Source: Bacillus sp. REN3 (GTDB taxonomy: Bacteria; Bacillota; Bacilli; Bacillales; Cytobacillaceae). From it: DNA of 64,000 nucleotides. Where the stretch lies: contig NZ_JAERSD010000001.1 in the NCBI RefSeq assembly GCF_017912555.1, forward strand, positions 1 to 64,000. The letters run 5' to 3'. Positions 54,245 to 63,879 of the stretch are shown in pieces; position 1 is the stretch's first letter; the number at the start of each line of letters is the position of its first letter. Position numbers and translations under genes: made by a program. The notes under the pieces were generated by a model. It was not told where the DNA came from. It did no database searches and saw only the letters and a list, made by a program, of their open reading frames with translations.

Positions 54245-55345
54245 TTGCCAACGAAAAAAACGACTCCAGACATGATTTTGCTCCTTGCCACTTTTATGCT
54301 GCTGGCAGCAGGCTTGATTATGGTATACAGTGCAAGTGCTGTTTGGGCAGATTATAAGTTCGATGATTCCTTCTTTTTTGCCAAACGGCAGATGCTTTTC
54401 GCCGGAGCGGGCATTGCAGCGATGTTCTTCATCATGAATGTCGATTACTGGACTTGGCGCACTTGGGCGAAAGTCTTGGTCATTATATGCTTCGTCCTGC
54501 TGATCCTTGTCCTCATTCCTGGTATAGGAAATGTCCGCAACGGATCAAGAAGCTGGATTGGTGTCGGTGCATTTTCGATCCAGCCTTCGGAATTCATGAA
54601 GCTCGCCATGATTGCCTTTCTTGCAAAGTTCCTGTCAGAGAGGCAGAAGGTTGTGACTTCATTCAAAAAAGGACTTGTTCCTTCTTTGGGCCTCGTCTTC
54701 ACCGCTTTCGGCCTTATCATGCTCCAGCCTGATCTCGGTACAGGAACAGTTATGGTCGGAACCTCGGTCGTCATGATTTTTATTGCTGGTGCAAGAATCA
54801 GCCACTTTGTCGGCCTCGGCCTTCTCGGCGCTGCGGGCTTCGCAGGGCTGATCATCTCTGCGCCATATCGGATGAAAAGGATCACTTCATTCCTTGATCC
54901 ATGGCAGGATCCTCTTGGCAGCGGATTCCAGATGATCCAATCCCTTTATGCCATCGGACCCGGTGGTCTTTTTGGCCTCGGTCTTGGACAGAGCAGGCAG
55001 AAATTCTTTTATTTGCCAGAACCGCAAACAGATTTCATCTTTGCAATCCTGGCGGAAGAGCTCGGTTTCATTGGAGGTTCCTTCATTCTTCTTTTGTTCT
55101 CTTTGCTTCTTTGGCGGGGAATCAGGATCGCCCTTGGAGCACCAGACCTTTTCGGCACCTTCCTTGCTGCTGGAATCATTGCGATGATCGCGATACAGGT
55201 AATGATCAACATCGGCGTTGTGACAGGTTTGATGCCGGTGACCGGAATCACCCTTCCGTTCTTAAGCTATGGCGGCTCGTCGCTCACGCTAATGCTGATG
55301 GCAGTAGGAGTGTTACTCAATATCAGCCGACATTCCAGATACTGA
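54245..55345 (+). CDS. spoVE: SpoVE, sporulation SEDS glycosyltransferase
   Basis: A 366-residue SEDS membrane protein with ten helices, length identical to B. subtilis SpoVE. LIMVYSASAVWA near residue 22, IQPSEFMKLAMIAF near 115, QPDLGTGTVM near 160, the PEPQTDFIFAILAEELG loop near 260, and PFLSYGGSSL near 338. SpoVE polymerises cortex peptidoglycan with SpoVD. It starts with TTG, seven bases after GAGGTG. The 105-bp gap before it may hold its promoter; I see only a -10-like CATACAGC at about 54222 without a matching -35. Confidence 0.92.
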   Translation: MPTKKTTPDMILLLATFMLLAAGLIMVYSASAVWADYKFDDSFFFAKRQMLFAGAGIAAMFFIMNVDYWTWRTWAKVLVIICFVLLILVLIPGIGNVRNGSRSWIGVGAFSIQPSEFMKLAMIAFLAKFLSERQKVVTSFKKGLVPSLGLVFTAFGLIMLQPDLGTGTVMVGTSVVMIFIAGARISHFVGLGLLGAAGFAGLIISAPYRMKRITSFLDPWQDPLGSGFQMIQSLYAIGPGGLFGLGLGQSRQKFFYLPEPQTDFIFAILAEELGFIGGSFILLLFSLLLWRGIRIALGAPDLFGTFLAAGIIAMIAIQVMINIGVVTGLMPVTGITLPFLSYGGSSLTLMLMAVGVLLNISRHSRY

Positions 55346-55348
55346 ATG

Positions 55349-55376
55349 AAAGACCCTGGGAACAGGGTCTTTTGTT
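55349..55376 (+). terminator. Terminator of spoVE
   Basis: AAAGACCCTG (55348-55358) pairs with CAGGGTCTTT (55363-55372), 4-base loop, T-rich end. Confidence 0.88.
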
Positions 55377-55968
55377 ACGTGCACTCCCATGTATCCTTCC
55401 CCTTGCGAGTTGGTGCAGGCCGAACCAGAATAAGTGCCGGAAAGCTCAATAGCTGACAGGAAGGCATGGAAGAATAAATTGTCTAGCCACTCCTATGTTC
55501 AGTCAAAAGAATCACCATCCTCAATAGCCAAGGAGAGTTCTGTCAGAAAGGGATTAAACGAGGTAAAATGGGGAGTAGAGATGAACTTAGTCGAGATTCT
55601 TGATCCAACGCAGTCGTGCCATCTTATGGATAAGCAAAAAGCGTCAAGTCAATCGGGTTTCAAGGGATATATGGCCATTTTCAAAGAAATTGATGAGGCT
55701 TATGCTTGACGTATTCAATCCCGATTGCTCAAAAGACGGCAATTACCATCGAAGAGGCAAGCTTAGCACTATTTGTTTGTAAAATGTCTCAATGGAAAAC
55801 ATAGATATCATCATAGTTATCATGCTATATTACATTTGAATGACATTCTCTTTAAAATTCGTTCAATAGTTTAGATTATAGTAGAATAGGGTAAAACCGG
55901 GAAGTGCCTTTTATAGGTCCGGCAGATGGCCTTAGAAAAACAGGGAAGATTTATTTGAGGTGTAGAAA
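55377..55968. other. spoVE-murG intergenic region, no gene supported
   Basis: About 590 bases. A 91-codon plus-strand frame (55434-55709) lacks a ribosome site and known sequence. Two inverted pairs with crossing order lie at 55642-55727. AT-rich sequence at 55800-55900, with TATAGT and TAGAAT, probably holds the murG promoter. Confidence 0.5.
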
Positions 55969-57063
55969 ATGAAGATTGCAGTTAGCGGAGGCGGTACGGG
56001 GGGGCATATTTACCCGGCGCTCGCACTCATCAGGGAAATAAAAAGAATGCATGATGATGTGGAATTTCTCTATATTGGAACTGAAAAAGGGCTAGAAGGC
56101 AAATTGGTCCCGAGGGAAAACATACCTTTCAAAACTATACATATAACGGGATTCAAACGAAAACTCTCCTTGGAAAATGTAAAAACGATCCTGCGTTTCC
56201 TGAAAGGTGTAAAAGACAGCAGGAAAATGCTGAGGGAGTTCAAACCGGATGTTGTCATTGGAACCGGAGGCTATGTATGCGGGCCAGTTGTATATGCAGC
56301 TGCAAAAATGAGCATTCCAACGATTATCCATGAACAAAACAGCATACCAGGGCTCACGAATAAATTCCTGAGCCGTTATGTCGATAAGATTGCGATTTGC
56401 TTTGAAGAAGCGAAGGCTTTTTTTCCCGCACAAAAGGTTGTGCTTACCGGGAACCCAAGGGCATCAGAAGTTCTTGGACAGGATGGCATTAAAGGCAGGC
56501 TGTCATCAGGCCTGAAATTGAAGGTGCCTTCCGTATTGGTTTTCGGGGGAAGCAGGGGAGCAAGGCCAATCAATGAAGCAGTTGTGAAAAGCTTGGCGGA
56601 ATTGAGCGGAAAACCCTACCAGGTTCTTTATGTCACTGGGGATGTCCATTTCGAAGATGTCAAGAAAGAAGTTGAATTGGTAGGCAATCCTGACAATGTG
56701 ATCATTAAACCGTTCATCCATAATATGCCAGAGGTTTTGGCTGGCATTGACCTGACTGTTGCACGGGCAGGGGCGACAACCCTGGCGGAATTGACTTCCC
56801 TTGGCATTCCAAGCATCCTGATCCCAAGCCCTTACGTGACAAATAACCATCAAGAAAAAAACGCCAGGGCATTAAGCGACCATGGAGCTGCAAGGCTGCT
56901 CCTTGAGAAGGACTTGACAGGTCCGAAGCTGGTTGAGAACATTGACCAGATTCTTGGCAATGAAGAAAAGTTGGCCGAAATGAGGAAAGCTGCCAAAAAA
57001 CTTGGCATTCCTGACGCGGCAGCAAGACTGTACAGCGTGATTGAAGAATTGGCTAAAAGGTAG
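55969..57063 (+). CDS. murG: MurG, lipid II N-acetylglucosaminyltransferase
   Basis: A 364-residue GT-B glycosyltransferase that turns lipid I into lipid II. N-terminal [13 protein letters not shown] (residues 6-18), [14 protein letters not shown] near 97, [12 protein letters not shown] near 122, and the UDP-GlcNAc site region [24 protein letters not shown] near 264 (quoted as key motifs). GAGGTG precedes the ATG. It follows a long gap after spoVE, so it can be transcribed separately from it. Confidence 0.95.
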   Translation: MKIAVSGGGTGGHIYPALALIREIKRMHDDVEFLYIGTEKGLEGKLVPRENIPFKTIHITGFKRKLSLENVKTILRFLKGVKDSRKMLREFKPDVVIGTGGYVCGPVVYAAAKMSIPTIIHEQNSIPGLTNKFLSRYVDKIAICFEEAKAFFPAQKVVLTGNPRASEVLGQDGIKGRLSSGLKLKVPSVLVFGGSRGARPINEAVVKSLAELSGKPYQVLYVTGDVHFEDVKKEVELVGNPDNVIIKPFIHNMPEVLAGIDLTVARAGATTLAELTSLGIPSILIPSPYVTNNHQEKNARALSDHGAARLLLEKDLTGPKLVENIDQILGNEEKLAEMRKAAKKLGIPDAAARLYSVIEELAKR

Positions 57064-57125
57064 CCGGCAGGCATGGAAATGCATAATATGCTTTAAATGG
57101 ATCTGGCGTGAAAAGGGAGGTACTT

Positions 57126-58034
57126 ATGAAGGATCTAGCAGACAAACTTAGAGAAATGAACATCGGTCCGGTCAAAGAAAATGAGCCATTGGCAAACCAT
57201 ACGTCCATCAAGATTGGCGGGCCAGCGGACATATTTATTGAGCCTTCATCTATCGAAAATCTTCAGAAAGCAATGGAAACAATCCTTGCAACGAATGTCA
57301 AATGGACAGTAATAGGAAGAGGCTCCAACCTGCTTGTCACAGACAAAGGAATAGAAGGGGTTGTCATCAAGCTTGGGGCCGGCCTTGACGATTTAAAAAT
57401 CGAAGGTACCAGGGTCACGGCAGGAGGCGGCTTGTCCCTTGTCAACTTCGCGATCACGATCAGCCGGAAGGGGCTATCGGGGCTTGAATTCGCCGGAGGC
57501 ATCCCAGGCTCGATTGGCGGGGCAGTATATATGAATGCCGGAGCCCATGGATCTGATATCTCAAGGATCCTTGAAAAAGCCTACGTGCTTTTTGAAGACG
57601 GGACTTTGGAATGGCTGACGAATGAAGAAATGAAATTCTCTTACAGGACATCCGTCCTTCAGAGTGAACGGCCGGGGATCGTTGTAGCCGCTGTATTCCA
57701 GTTAAAGGAAGGCGACAGGGAAAAGATTGTTTCCGAGCTCCAAAAAAATAAAGATTATCGGAAAGAAACCCAGCCATATAATTATCCGAGCTGTGGAAGT
57801 GTATTTCGGAATCCGCTGCCCCACTATGCGGGGAACCTGATAGAGAAGTCAGGATTGAAGGGCCATCGAATAGGCGGAGCCCAAATTTCCGGACTGCATG
57901 GCAATTTTATCATCAATACTGGAAATGCCACCGCAGAAGATGTCCTGGCCATCATCCAGCATGTAAAGGATACCATCCTTGCGAAGGATGGAGTCGAAAT
58001 GGAGACGGAGGTTGAAATAATCGGCCGGAAATAG
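57126..58034 (+). CDS. murB: UDP-N-acetylenolpyruvoylglucosamine reductase MurB
   Basis: A 302-residue flavoenzyme that makes UDP-MurNAc. FAD-binding blocks [15 protein letters not shown] near residue 59 and [22 protein letters not shown] near 118, the catalytic serine in [10 protein letters not shown] near 222 and the final glutamate in [12 protein letters not shown]. It is a type II-like MurB without the extra loop. ATG 57126 follows GGGAGG by five bases; the frame extends six codons upstream. Confidence 0.95.
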   Translation: MKDLADKLREMNIGPVKENEPLANHTSIKIGGPADIFIEPSSIENLQKAMETILATNVKWTVIGRGSNLLVTDKGIEGVVIKLGAGLDDLKIEGTRVTAGGGLSLVNFAITISRKGLSGLEFAGGIPGSIGGAVYMNAGAHGSDISRILEKAYVLFEDGTLEWLTNEEMKFSYRTSVLQSERPGIVVAAVFQLKEGDREKIVSELQKNKDYRKETQPYNYPSCGSVFRNPLPHYAGNLIEKSGLKGHRIGGAQISGLHGNFIINTGNATAEDVLAIIQHVKDTILAKDGVEMETEVEIIGRK

Positions 58035-58045
58035 CAGGAAAGTGA

Positions 58046-58073
58046 TTCAAGCTGCCAATATCTGTGATATAAT
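58046..58073 (+). promoter_or_regulatory. Extended -10 promoter between murB and divIB
   Basis: TTCAAG (58046-58051), 16 bases, and TGATATAAT (58065-58073), with the TG element. Transcripts would start near 58080 and meet the hairpin at 58110. Confidence 0.6.
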
Positions 58074-58109
58074 ATTTCATTAGATTAGGATGAAAACCAA
58101 GCAGGAAAT

Positions 58110-58137
58110 AACGGCATGAAGGCTTTCGTGCCGTTGT
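58110..58137 (+). terminator. Terminator or attenuator hairpin in the divIB leader
   Basis: AACGGCATGAA (58110-58120) pairs with TTCGTGCCGTT (58124-58134) with one G-T pair, 3-base loop, followed by GTTTT. It ends murB transcripts, or those from the promoter at 58046-58073. Confidence 0.75.
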
Positions 58138-58247
58138 TTTCCCTTCTCTTCAATGAATATTATTAACTGATAGGCAATAACCTGCGCATCGAGTCCAGTT
58201 TTAAAGAAAGCTTGGAGAAGGTTAGCCGCAAAAGAGGGGATTGAAAA

Positions 58248-59039
58248 ATGGATAAGGGTAAAATCGTCTCAATTGAAGACCGGATCCCAAAATTGAAGCA
58301 ACAGAGGCGCAAGAAGGCGAATCGAAGGCTGATCACCCTGTTGGCTTTGTTTTTCACTTTGATAGCAAGTGTCATCTATGTTCAATCACCGCTTAGCAAA
58401 GTGAAGAATATCTTAGTTTCAGGCAACCAATCCCATTCAGATCAGTATATCGCCGGAAAAAGCGGTATCACGCTGGACTCCAATGTATGGAAAATCAACA
58501 AGGATAAAATCGAAAAAAAACTGGAAAAGATCGAAGAAATCTCCGATGTGACTGTTGAAGTGAAGTTTCCAAACACTGTGGAAATCAAAATAAAGGAGTT
58601 CCGCCGGCTGGCATACATATCCAAAGGAAAGGATTTTTACCCCGTTCTTGAGAATGGACATATTATGGGCGGAAAGCAAATCAGTGACATCCCGGTCAAC
58701 GCGCCAATATTGATCGGTTTCGAAGAAGGAAAAGCATTGGATGAAATGATCGATGGGCTTGAATCGCTGCCCGAAGAGGTGGTCAATTCCATCTCGGAAA
58801 TCCATTCCCAATCGAAAAAAAACGATCGTTTTTTGATAAAACTCTATATGAATGATGGTTTTGAAGTGAATGCCAGTTTAAGGACATTTTCTGAAAAAAT
58901 GGCACATTATCCTTCGATTGTCAATCAGCTCGATCCCGAAAGAAAAGGTGTCATTGACCTTGAAGTCGGTTCCTATTTTAAAGCTTATGAAGCAGAGAAA
59001 GCTGAGGAAGTTGAAATTGAAAAAGAAAGTGGACAGTAA
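58248..59039 (+). CDS. divIB: Cell division protein DivIB (FtsQ)
   Basis: A 263-residue bitopic divisome protein: basic cytoplasmic tail (residues 1-30), membrane helix (30-50), POTRA domain beginning VKNILVSGNQSHSDQYI and the FtsQ beta domain to about 235, with an acidic tail. It stabilises FtsL and DivIC and is important at high temperature in B. subtilis; same length as the B. subtilis protein. The start codon has GAGGGG about eight bases before. Its 3' end overlaps the probable ylxW start. Confidence 0.93.
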   Translation: MDKGKIVSIEDRIPKLKQQRRKKANRRLITLLALFFTLIASVIYVQSPLSKVKNILVSGNQSHSDQYIAGKSGITLDSNVWKINKDKIEKKLEKIEEISDVTVEVKFPNTVEIKIKEFRRLAYISKGKDFYPVLENGHIMGGKQISDIPVNAPILIGFEEGKALDEMIDGLESLPEEVVNSISEIHSQSKKNDRFLIKLYMNDGFEVNASLRTFSEKMAHYPSIVNQLDPERKGVIDLEVGSYFKAYEAEKAEEVEIEKESGQ

Positions 59040-59721
59040 CCGTGTGATCCTTTCGCTCGTTTTTCTTGTGCTTGGCTTCATGGTCGCTTTTTCATACCGC
59101 GTTACACAGGACGACAGCGACAACGGGAAAGGCCTGACGGATAGGCAGTGGGAGCAGCATTTAAGTTTGAGAAACGAGCTGATTGAGCAGGAAGAGAAAA
59201 ACCGGGAGCTTCAAAAAGAACTTAATGAGAAGCAGGAAAAGGTCAGGAATATAGAAACTGAGCTATCAAAGGAAGCACAAGTGTTTTTCAATATGGCTGA
59301 GGATGCTGAAAAATACCGGATGTTCTTGGGTAAGGTCAAAGTCACCGGAAAAGGTGTCAAGGTGACCCTCGCAGATGGCGAGTACAACCCGAATGAGGAA
59401 AATATCAATAACTATCTTGTTCATGAACACCACGTTTTTAAGGTGGTCAATGAACTATACATTTCTGGAGCGCAAGCAATTTCCATCAATGGCCAAAGGA
59501 TTTCCCACAATTCCTATATATTGTGCACAGGTCCGGTGATCACGGTCGATGGCCGCCAGCATCCAGCCCCCTTTGAAATCACTGCTATAGGCGACCCCGA
59601 TGTTCTATCTTCCGCATTGAACATTACCGGAGGGATAAAGGATCAGCTAGTGAATGACCAGATTGTTTTCAGCCTGCAAGAGGTAGATGACATCAAGATG
59701 GATCCAATACTGGGCAAGTAA
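59017..59721 (+). CDS. ylxW: DUF881 family protein YlxW
   Basis: A protein of about 234 residues: short basic tail, membrane helix (VILSLVFLVLGFMVAFSYRV, residues 8-27), an outer coiled coil (about 45-95, ELNEKQEKVRNIETEL), then the DUF881 domain (GKGVKVTLADG, YLVHEHHVFKVVNELYISGA, INGQRISHNS, PFEITAIGDP). The start is not certain: TTG 59017 lies six bases after AGGAAG and gives the B. subtilis length, overlapping divIB by 23 bases. The function is unknown; DUF881 genes cluster with division genes in Firmicutes and Actinobacteria. Confidence 0.88.
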   Translation: MKKKVDSNRVILSLVFLVLGFMVAFSYRVTQDDSDNGKGLTDRQWEQHLSLRNELIEQEEKNRELQKELNEKQEKVRNIETELSKEAQVFFNMAEDAEKYRMFLGKVKVTGKGVKVTLADGEYNPNEENINNYLVHEHHVFKVVNELYISGAQAISINGQRISHNSYILCTGPVITVDGRQHPAPFEITAIGDPDVLSSALNITGGIKDQLVNDQIVFSLQEVDDIKMDPILGK

Positions 59722-59807
59722 GCGGCCATGAAAACAGCTGGCTGCGCTTTTATCGGGATTTGCTATCCAGTTCGTAAAGTTAAGAAGCAGAAAGCAAGGT
59801 GAAGTCC

Positions 59808-60542
59808 GTGGGGCGGCCTAGAAATCTGAGTTTCAGCATCATTGCCGCGATTGTTGGATTGATGATTGCCATCCAGTTCCAGACCGTTAGGGAACCTGAG
59901 GTGAGGGATACGAGGGATACGTGGCAGCTTCGTGAGGATTTAATGAAAGAAAAGGAAATCCAGTCCAGGCTGCTGCTTGAGATCAGGTCCAACGAGGAGA
60001 AAATCGCAAAATATGAAACAGAGCGGCAGCAGAGCAAGGAAGAAGTCCTGAAGGAGACATTGAGCGAACTGAAGGCTGAGGCAGGCCTGACAGACATCAT
60101 GGGCCCGGGAATCACGCTCTCCATTGCTCCTGCGTTCAACTTGATTTCGGATGGAACCCAGGTCCCTTCCGTTTCTCCGGAATTATTAAGGAGATTGTTG
60201 AATGAGTTGAACATGTACGGGGCTGAGCATGTTTCGATTGATGGCGAACGAGTGATCAATACCACGGTGATCCGAGACATCAATGGTGAAACGAAAATTA
60301 ATGGTCATACATTGAATCGTTTCCCAATTGATGTTAACGTTATTGCGGAAGATGCGAATTCCGCTGAAAAATTATATAATCGAATGAAGGTTTCCGCAGT
60401 TGCTGAAGACTTCTTCATCGACAACCTGGAAGTCAAGGTGAACAAACCGGAACAGAAAGTGCTGGTTCCGGCCTACCAGGATTCAATCCGGATCAAGGAC
60501 ATGGAGTCCGCTAAAAAAGATAAAGGAGGAGGCAACGGATAA
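59808..60542 (+). CDS. ylxX: DUF881 family protein YlxX
   Basis: A second DUF881 protein, about 244 residues, with a membrane helix (residues 6-24), a coiled coil (40-90), and the DUF881 domain (GPGITLSIAPAF, LRRLLNELNMYGAEHVSIDGERV in part, FPIDVNVIAEDANSAE). It is a diverged paralog of ylxW in tandem. GTG 59808 is five bases after AAGGTGA; GTG 59799 is the other option. It overlaps sbp by one base. Confidence 0.88.
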   Translation: MGRPRNLSFSIIAAIVGLMIAIQFQTVREPEVRDTRDTWQLREDLMKEKEIQSRLLLEIRSNEEKIAKYETERQQSKEEVLKETLSELKAEAGLTDIMGPGITLSIAPAFNLISDGTQVPSVSPELLRRLLNELNMYGAEHVSIDGERVINTTVIRDINGETKINGHTLNRFPIDVNVIAEDANSAEKLYNRMKVSAVAEDFFIDNLEVKVNKPEQKVLVPAYQDSIRIKDMESAKKDKGGGNG

Positions 60543-60904
60543 TGTGGCTTCCAATAATGGGGCTGATCATCGGTGTGATCATCGGGCTGCTGACCGATAT
60601 CAAAATACCGGAAGAATATTCGAACTATCTGTCAATCGCAATCCTTGCCGCACTTGATACTTTATTTGGCGGAATCCGGGCACAGCTACAGAATATCTAT
60701 GATGAAAAAGTATTTGTTTCTGGTTTCTTTTTTAATATAGTTTTAGCTGCAAGTTTAGCTTTTCTAGGTGTTCATCTTGGTGTAGACTTGTATTTAGCAG
60801 CAGTTTTTGCCTTTGGGGTCAGGCTGTTCCAAAATATCGCTGTCATACGGCGGATCCTGTTAACAAAATGGTCAACAACCCGGGAAAAACAGAAAAAAAA
60901 ATGA
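60542..60904 (+). CDS. sbp: Small basic protein Sbp (DUF1290)
   Basis: A 120-residue membrane protein with about four hydrophobic segments and a basic C-terminus. PEEYSNYLSIAILAALDTLFGGIRAQL (residues 24-50, key parts) is the DUF1290 signature. It is always next to DUF881 genes before ftsA; function is unknown. It overlaps ylxX by one base. Confidence 0.92.
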   Translation: MWLPIMGLIIGVIIGLLTDIKIPEEYSNYLSIAILAALDTLFGGIRAQLQNIYDEKVFVSGFFFNIVLAASLAFLGVHLGVDLYLAAVFAFGVRLFQNIAVIRRILLTKWSTTREKQKKK

Positions 60905-61029
60905 TATTTTAAAAGGGAAATATTCAATTTTGACGAATAAAGTAAGTGTACTCTAACTGTAATGAATGAGCATAACAAGCAGGAAATTGTTGTTCAAATA
61001 TTAGGAATTGTTGAAGGAGGTGCCACGGA

Positions 61030-62313
61030 ATGAACAGCAATGATATTTTTGTCAGTCTTGACATCGGTACATCCAGTGTGAAAGTTATCATAGGTGAAAT
61101 GGTCAACGACTCTTTGAATATAATTGGTGTTGGCAATGTAAAGTCCGAAGGTTTGAGAAAGGGCTCCATTGTTGATATAGATGAAACCGTTCATTCTATT
61201 AGACGGGCAATCGAACAAGCTGAGAGAATGATAGGGATGAAGATTAACCAGGTGATCGTCGGTGTCACCGGGAACCATGTTTCGCTCATGCCTTGCCACG
61301 GAGTGGTCGCAGTATCAAGTGATAACCGCGAAATCATGAACGAAGATGTCGCGCGGGTCGTAGACGCTGCACAGGTGGTATCGATCCCGCCTGAGAGGGA
61401 AATTATTGACGTTATTCCAAGGCAATTCATTGTCGATGGCCTGGACGAAATCAATGACCCAAGAGGTATGATCGGGGTCAGGCTTGAAATGGAAGGAACG
61501 ATTATCACAGGCTCAAAGACTATCTTACATAACACGCTTCGCTGTGTAGAAAAAGCCGGACTGGAGATTGTCGATATTGGGCTTCAGCCTCTTGCAGCTG
61601 GAGCATTCGCTCTTTCGAAGGACGAAAAGAACATGGGCGTTGCGATGATCGACATAGGCGGCGGATCCACAACGGTGGCTGTTTTTGAAAACGGCCACTT
61701 GAAAGGGACTTCTGTCATCCCGGTGGGAGGCGATCACATTACGAAAGACTTGTCGATTGGCCTTCGCACGACAACGGATGAGGCTGAAAACCTGAAACTG
61801 AAACATGGACATGCTTTTTATGACCACGCTTCAGAGGATGAAGTTTTTGAAGTGCCAATCATAGGAAGCGACCAGCAGCAACAATTCAACCAGTTGGAAG
61901 TGGCGGATATTATCGAAGCGCGTATGGAGGAAATATTCGGACTTGTCCAGGATGAATTGAAAGCCATGAACATCAGGGACCTTCCAGGAGGATTCGTCCT
62001 TACCGGAGGCACAGCAAACATGCAGGGAGTACTGGAACTTGCCCAGGATATCTTCCAAAGCCGTGTCCGCATTGCGATTCCTGATTATATTGGCGTTAGG
62101 GAACCTCAATATACAACGGCCGTAGGATTAATCAAACTTGCGTATAAAAACGCAAAATTAAAAGGGAAGAAAATGGAAGCAGCGTTTAGCGAATTGGAAC
62201 CGAATGAAAAAAGAGTTCAAAAACAGCCGCATCCAAAATCGAAGCCTGAGAAACAGCCTGAAGAGAAAGTGTCATCAAGAATGAAGAAATTTCTTGGCTA
62301 CTTTTTTGAATAA
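61030..62313 (+). CDS. ftsA: Cell division protein FtsA
   Basis: A 427-residue actin-fold ATPase that anchors FtsZ to the membrane. Phosphate-binding SLDIGTSSVKVIIGE (residues 9-23), the SHS2 1C region, IDIGGGSTTVAVFENG near 206, LTGGTANMQGV near 325, and a C-terminal amphipathic helix MKKFLGYFFE that binds membrane. GAAGGAGGTG precedes the ATG. The 125-bp gap before it (60905-61029) includes TTGACG at 60932 but no convincing -10; the B. subtilis ftsAZ promoters use sigma-A and sigma-H. Confidence 0.96.
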   Translation: MNSNDIFVSLDIGTSSVKVIIGEMVNDSLNIIGVGNVKSEGLRKGSIVDIDETVHSIRRAIEQAERMIGMKINQVIVGVTGNHVSLMPCHGVVAVSSDNREIMNEDVARVVDAAQVVSIPPEREIIDVIPRQFIVDGLDEINDPRGMIGVRLEMEGTIITGSKTILHNTLRCVEKAGLEIVDIGLQPLAAGAFALSKDEKNMGVAMIDIGGGSTTVAVFENGHLKGTSVIPVGGDHITKDLSIGLRTTTDEAENLKLKHGHAFYDHASEDEVFEVPIIGSDQQQQFNQLEVADIIEARMEEIFGLVQDELKAMNIRDLPGGFVLTGGTANMQGVLELAQDIFQSRVRIAIPDYIGVREPQYTTAVGLIKLAYKNAKLKGKKMEAAFSELEPNEKRVQKQPHPKSKPEKQPEEKVSSRMKKFLGYFFE

Positions 62314-62353
62314 TCAGCGCTAACAGGAAATCGGCGAATTAGGAGGATATATC

Positions 62354-63499
62354 ATGTTGGAATTTGATATGAATTTAGATTCACTTGCTACTATAAAAGT
62401 TATCGGTGTAGGCGGCGGTGGGAATAATGCGGTAAACCGAATGATCGAACATGGTGTCCAGGGTGTTGAATTCATCGCTGTCAATACAGACGCTCAGGCA
62501 CTGAACCTTTCCAAAGCTGAAATAAAAATGCAAATCGGAGCCAAATTGACTCGCGGGCTAGGAGCAGGCGCGAATCCTGAAGTCGGCAAGAAAGCTGCTG
62601 AGGAAAGCAAAGAGCAAATTGAAGAAGTACTCAAAGGGGCAGACATGGTGTTTGTCACAGCTGGCATGGGTGGAGGAACCGGAACTGGTGCAGCGCCTGT
62701 CATCGCCCAGATTGCCAAAGACCTCGGGGCATTGACCGTTGGAGTCGTTACCCGTCCATTCACCTTCGAGGGGCGCAAGCGTGCTATGCAGGCTGGCGGC
62801 GGGATCGGCGCAATGAAAGAATCGGTGGATACACTGATCGTCATTCCGAACGACCGCTTGCTTGAAATTGTCGACAAGAGCACCCCTATGCTTGAAGCAT
62901 TCCGCGAAGCGGATAACGTCCTGCGACAAGGTGTCCAGGGTATTTCCGACCTGATTGCCACACCTGGTTTAATCAACCTTGATTTTGCGGATGTCAAGAC
63001 GATTATGTCAAATAAAGGATCCGCTTTGATGGGCATAGGCGTGGCATCCGGTGAGAACCGTGCTACGGAAGCAGCGAAGAAAGCTATTTCTTCACCATTG
63101 CTTGAAACATCGCTTGATGGCGCACAAGGCGTTCTGATGAACATCACAGGCGGTACGAACCTCAGCTTATATGAAGTCCAGGAGGCAGCTGATATCGTTG
63201 CTTCAGCATCCGACCAGGACGTGAATATGATCTTTGGTTCAGTCATCAATGAAAACCTGAAGGATGAAATCATTGTCACAGTCATTGCCACTGGATTTAA
63301 CGAGGAAGTAATCCAGTCAAAGCCATCAAGGCCAACTTTCGGTAATCAGCAGAAGCCTAACTTGGGCGCGATCAGACGCGAACCGAAGCGCGAGGAAATC
63401 CAGCATCAGCAGGAATCACCAAGGAACAATCCAGTCCCTCAAGGTGACGATGCTCTCGATATCCCGACATTCCTGCGCAACCGCAACAGAAGGAGATAA
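62354..63499 (+). CDS. ftsZ: Cell division protein FtsZ
   Basis: A 381-residue tubulin-like GTPase that forms the Z-ring. [14 protein letters not shown] near residue 20, tubulin signature [13 protein letters not shown] near 105, T7 loop [11 protein letters not shown] near 207, a Q/P/R-rich linker (320-365), and the C-terminal peptide [13 protein letters not shown] that binds FtsA, SepF and EzrA. AGGAGGA precedes the ATG. A very long terminator follows, separating it from spoIIGA; bpr, found here in B. subtilis, is absent. Confidence 0.98.
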   Translation: MLEFDMNLDSLATIKVIGVGGGGNNAVNRMIEHGVQGVEFIAVNTDAQALNLSKAEIKMQIGAKLTRGLGAGANPEVGKKAAEESKEQIEEVLKGADMVFVTAGMGGGTGTGAAPVIAQIAKDLGALTVGVVTRPFTFEGRKRAMQAGGGIGAMKESVDTLIVIPNDRLLEIVDKSTPMLEAFREADNVLRQGVQGISDLIATPGLINLDFADVKTIMSNKGSALMGIGVASGENRATEAAKKAISSPLLETSLDGAQGVLMNITGGTNLSLYEVQEAADIVASASDQDVNMIFGSVINENLKDEIIVTVIATGFNEEVIQSKPSRPTFGNQQKPNLGAIRREPKREEIQHQQESPRNNPVPQGDDALDIPTFLRNRNRRR

Positions 63500-63505
63500 A
63501 AGGAA

Positions 63506-63550
63506 GTAAACAAAAAAGGCATAGCCAAGAGGCTATGCCTTTTTGTTTAC
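63506..63550. terminator. Strong terminator after ftsZ
   Basis: A stem of about 20 bp (GTAAACAAAAAAGGCATAGCC with GGCTATGCCTTTTTGTTTAC, arms at 63506-63526 and 63531-63550), 4-base loop, T-rich right arm. It can act on both strands. Confidence 0.92.
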
Positions 63551-63845
63551 CATAGGAACTTGTATTGCATTCCATCAAGTCCTTCTAACTTCTCAGCATA
63601 ATCCAGGAATCCCCTACTCCCATTTTACAAGCTCACCTCTAATGCCTCGATTTGACCGCGATCGGTTGAAGAATGAATTGCAAAAGTATAGTCGTTTGCC
63701 TTTTCACGGAGCGGTGTTTCCGTTTTCCTTCTGAAAGATATTGGCCAGGAAAGTCTTCGTTATTTGAATCCTATTAAACCACTGTTAAAAAACTGACAAA
63801 ATCCGAATGAATTTGTGAAAATTTCTGTTGTTTTCGGTACACAAT
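63551..63845. other. ftsZ-spoIIGA intergenic stretch
   Basis: No gene. A 63-codon plus frame at 63543-63734 has no ribosome site. The right part is AT-rich and includes TTTGTGAAAAT (63813-63823 area), close to a Spo0A box (TTTGTCGAAAA) but with two changes. Confidence 0.45.
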
Positions 63846-63879
63846 GTGACACACTTCATACCAATACATAAGTTATACT
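63846..63879 (+). promoter_or_regulatory. Candidate Spo0A-dependent spoIIG promoter with 22-bp spacer
   Basis: GTGACA (63846-63851), 22 bases, and TATACT (63874-63879). B. subtilis spoIIG uses sigma-A with the same unusual 22-bp spacing and depends on Spo0A-P. The site is about 90 bases before the spoIIGA start. Confidence 0.65.

Noticed and set aside
54901-55452. 183-codon plus-strand frame overlapping spoVE
   Set aside because: It runs in another frame of spoVE and has arginine/tryptophan-rich nonsense composition.
55434-55709. 91-codon frame in the spoVE-murG gap
   Set aside because: No Shine-Dalgarno sequence, no recognisable motif, serine/lysine-rich composition without strand or helix pattern.
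62494-63291. 265-codon open frame antisense to ftsZ
   Set aside because: It mirrors the codon pattern of ftsZ, has no ribosome site or known domain, and ftsZ is certain.
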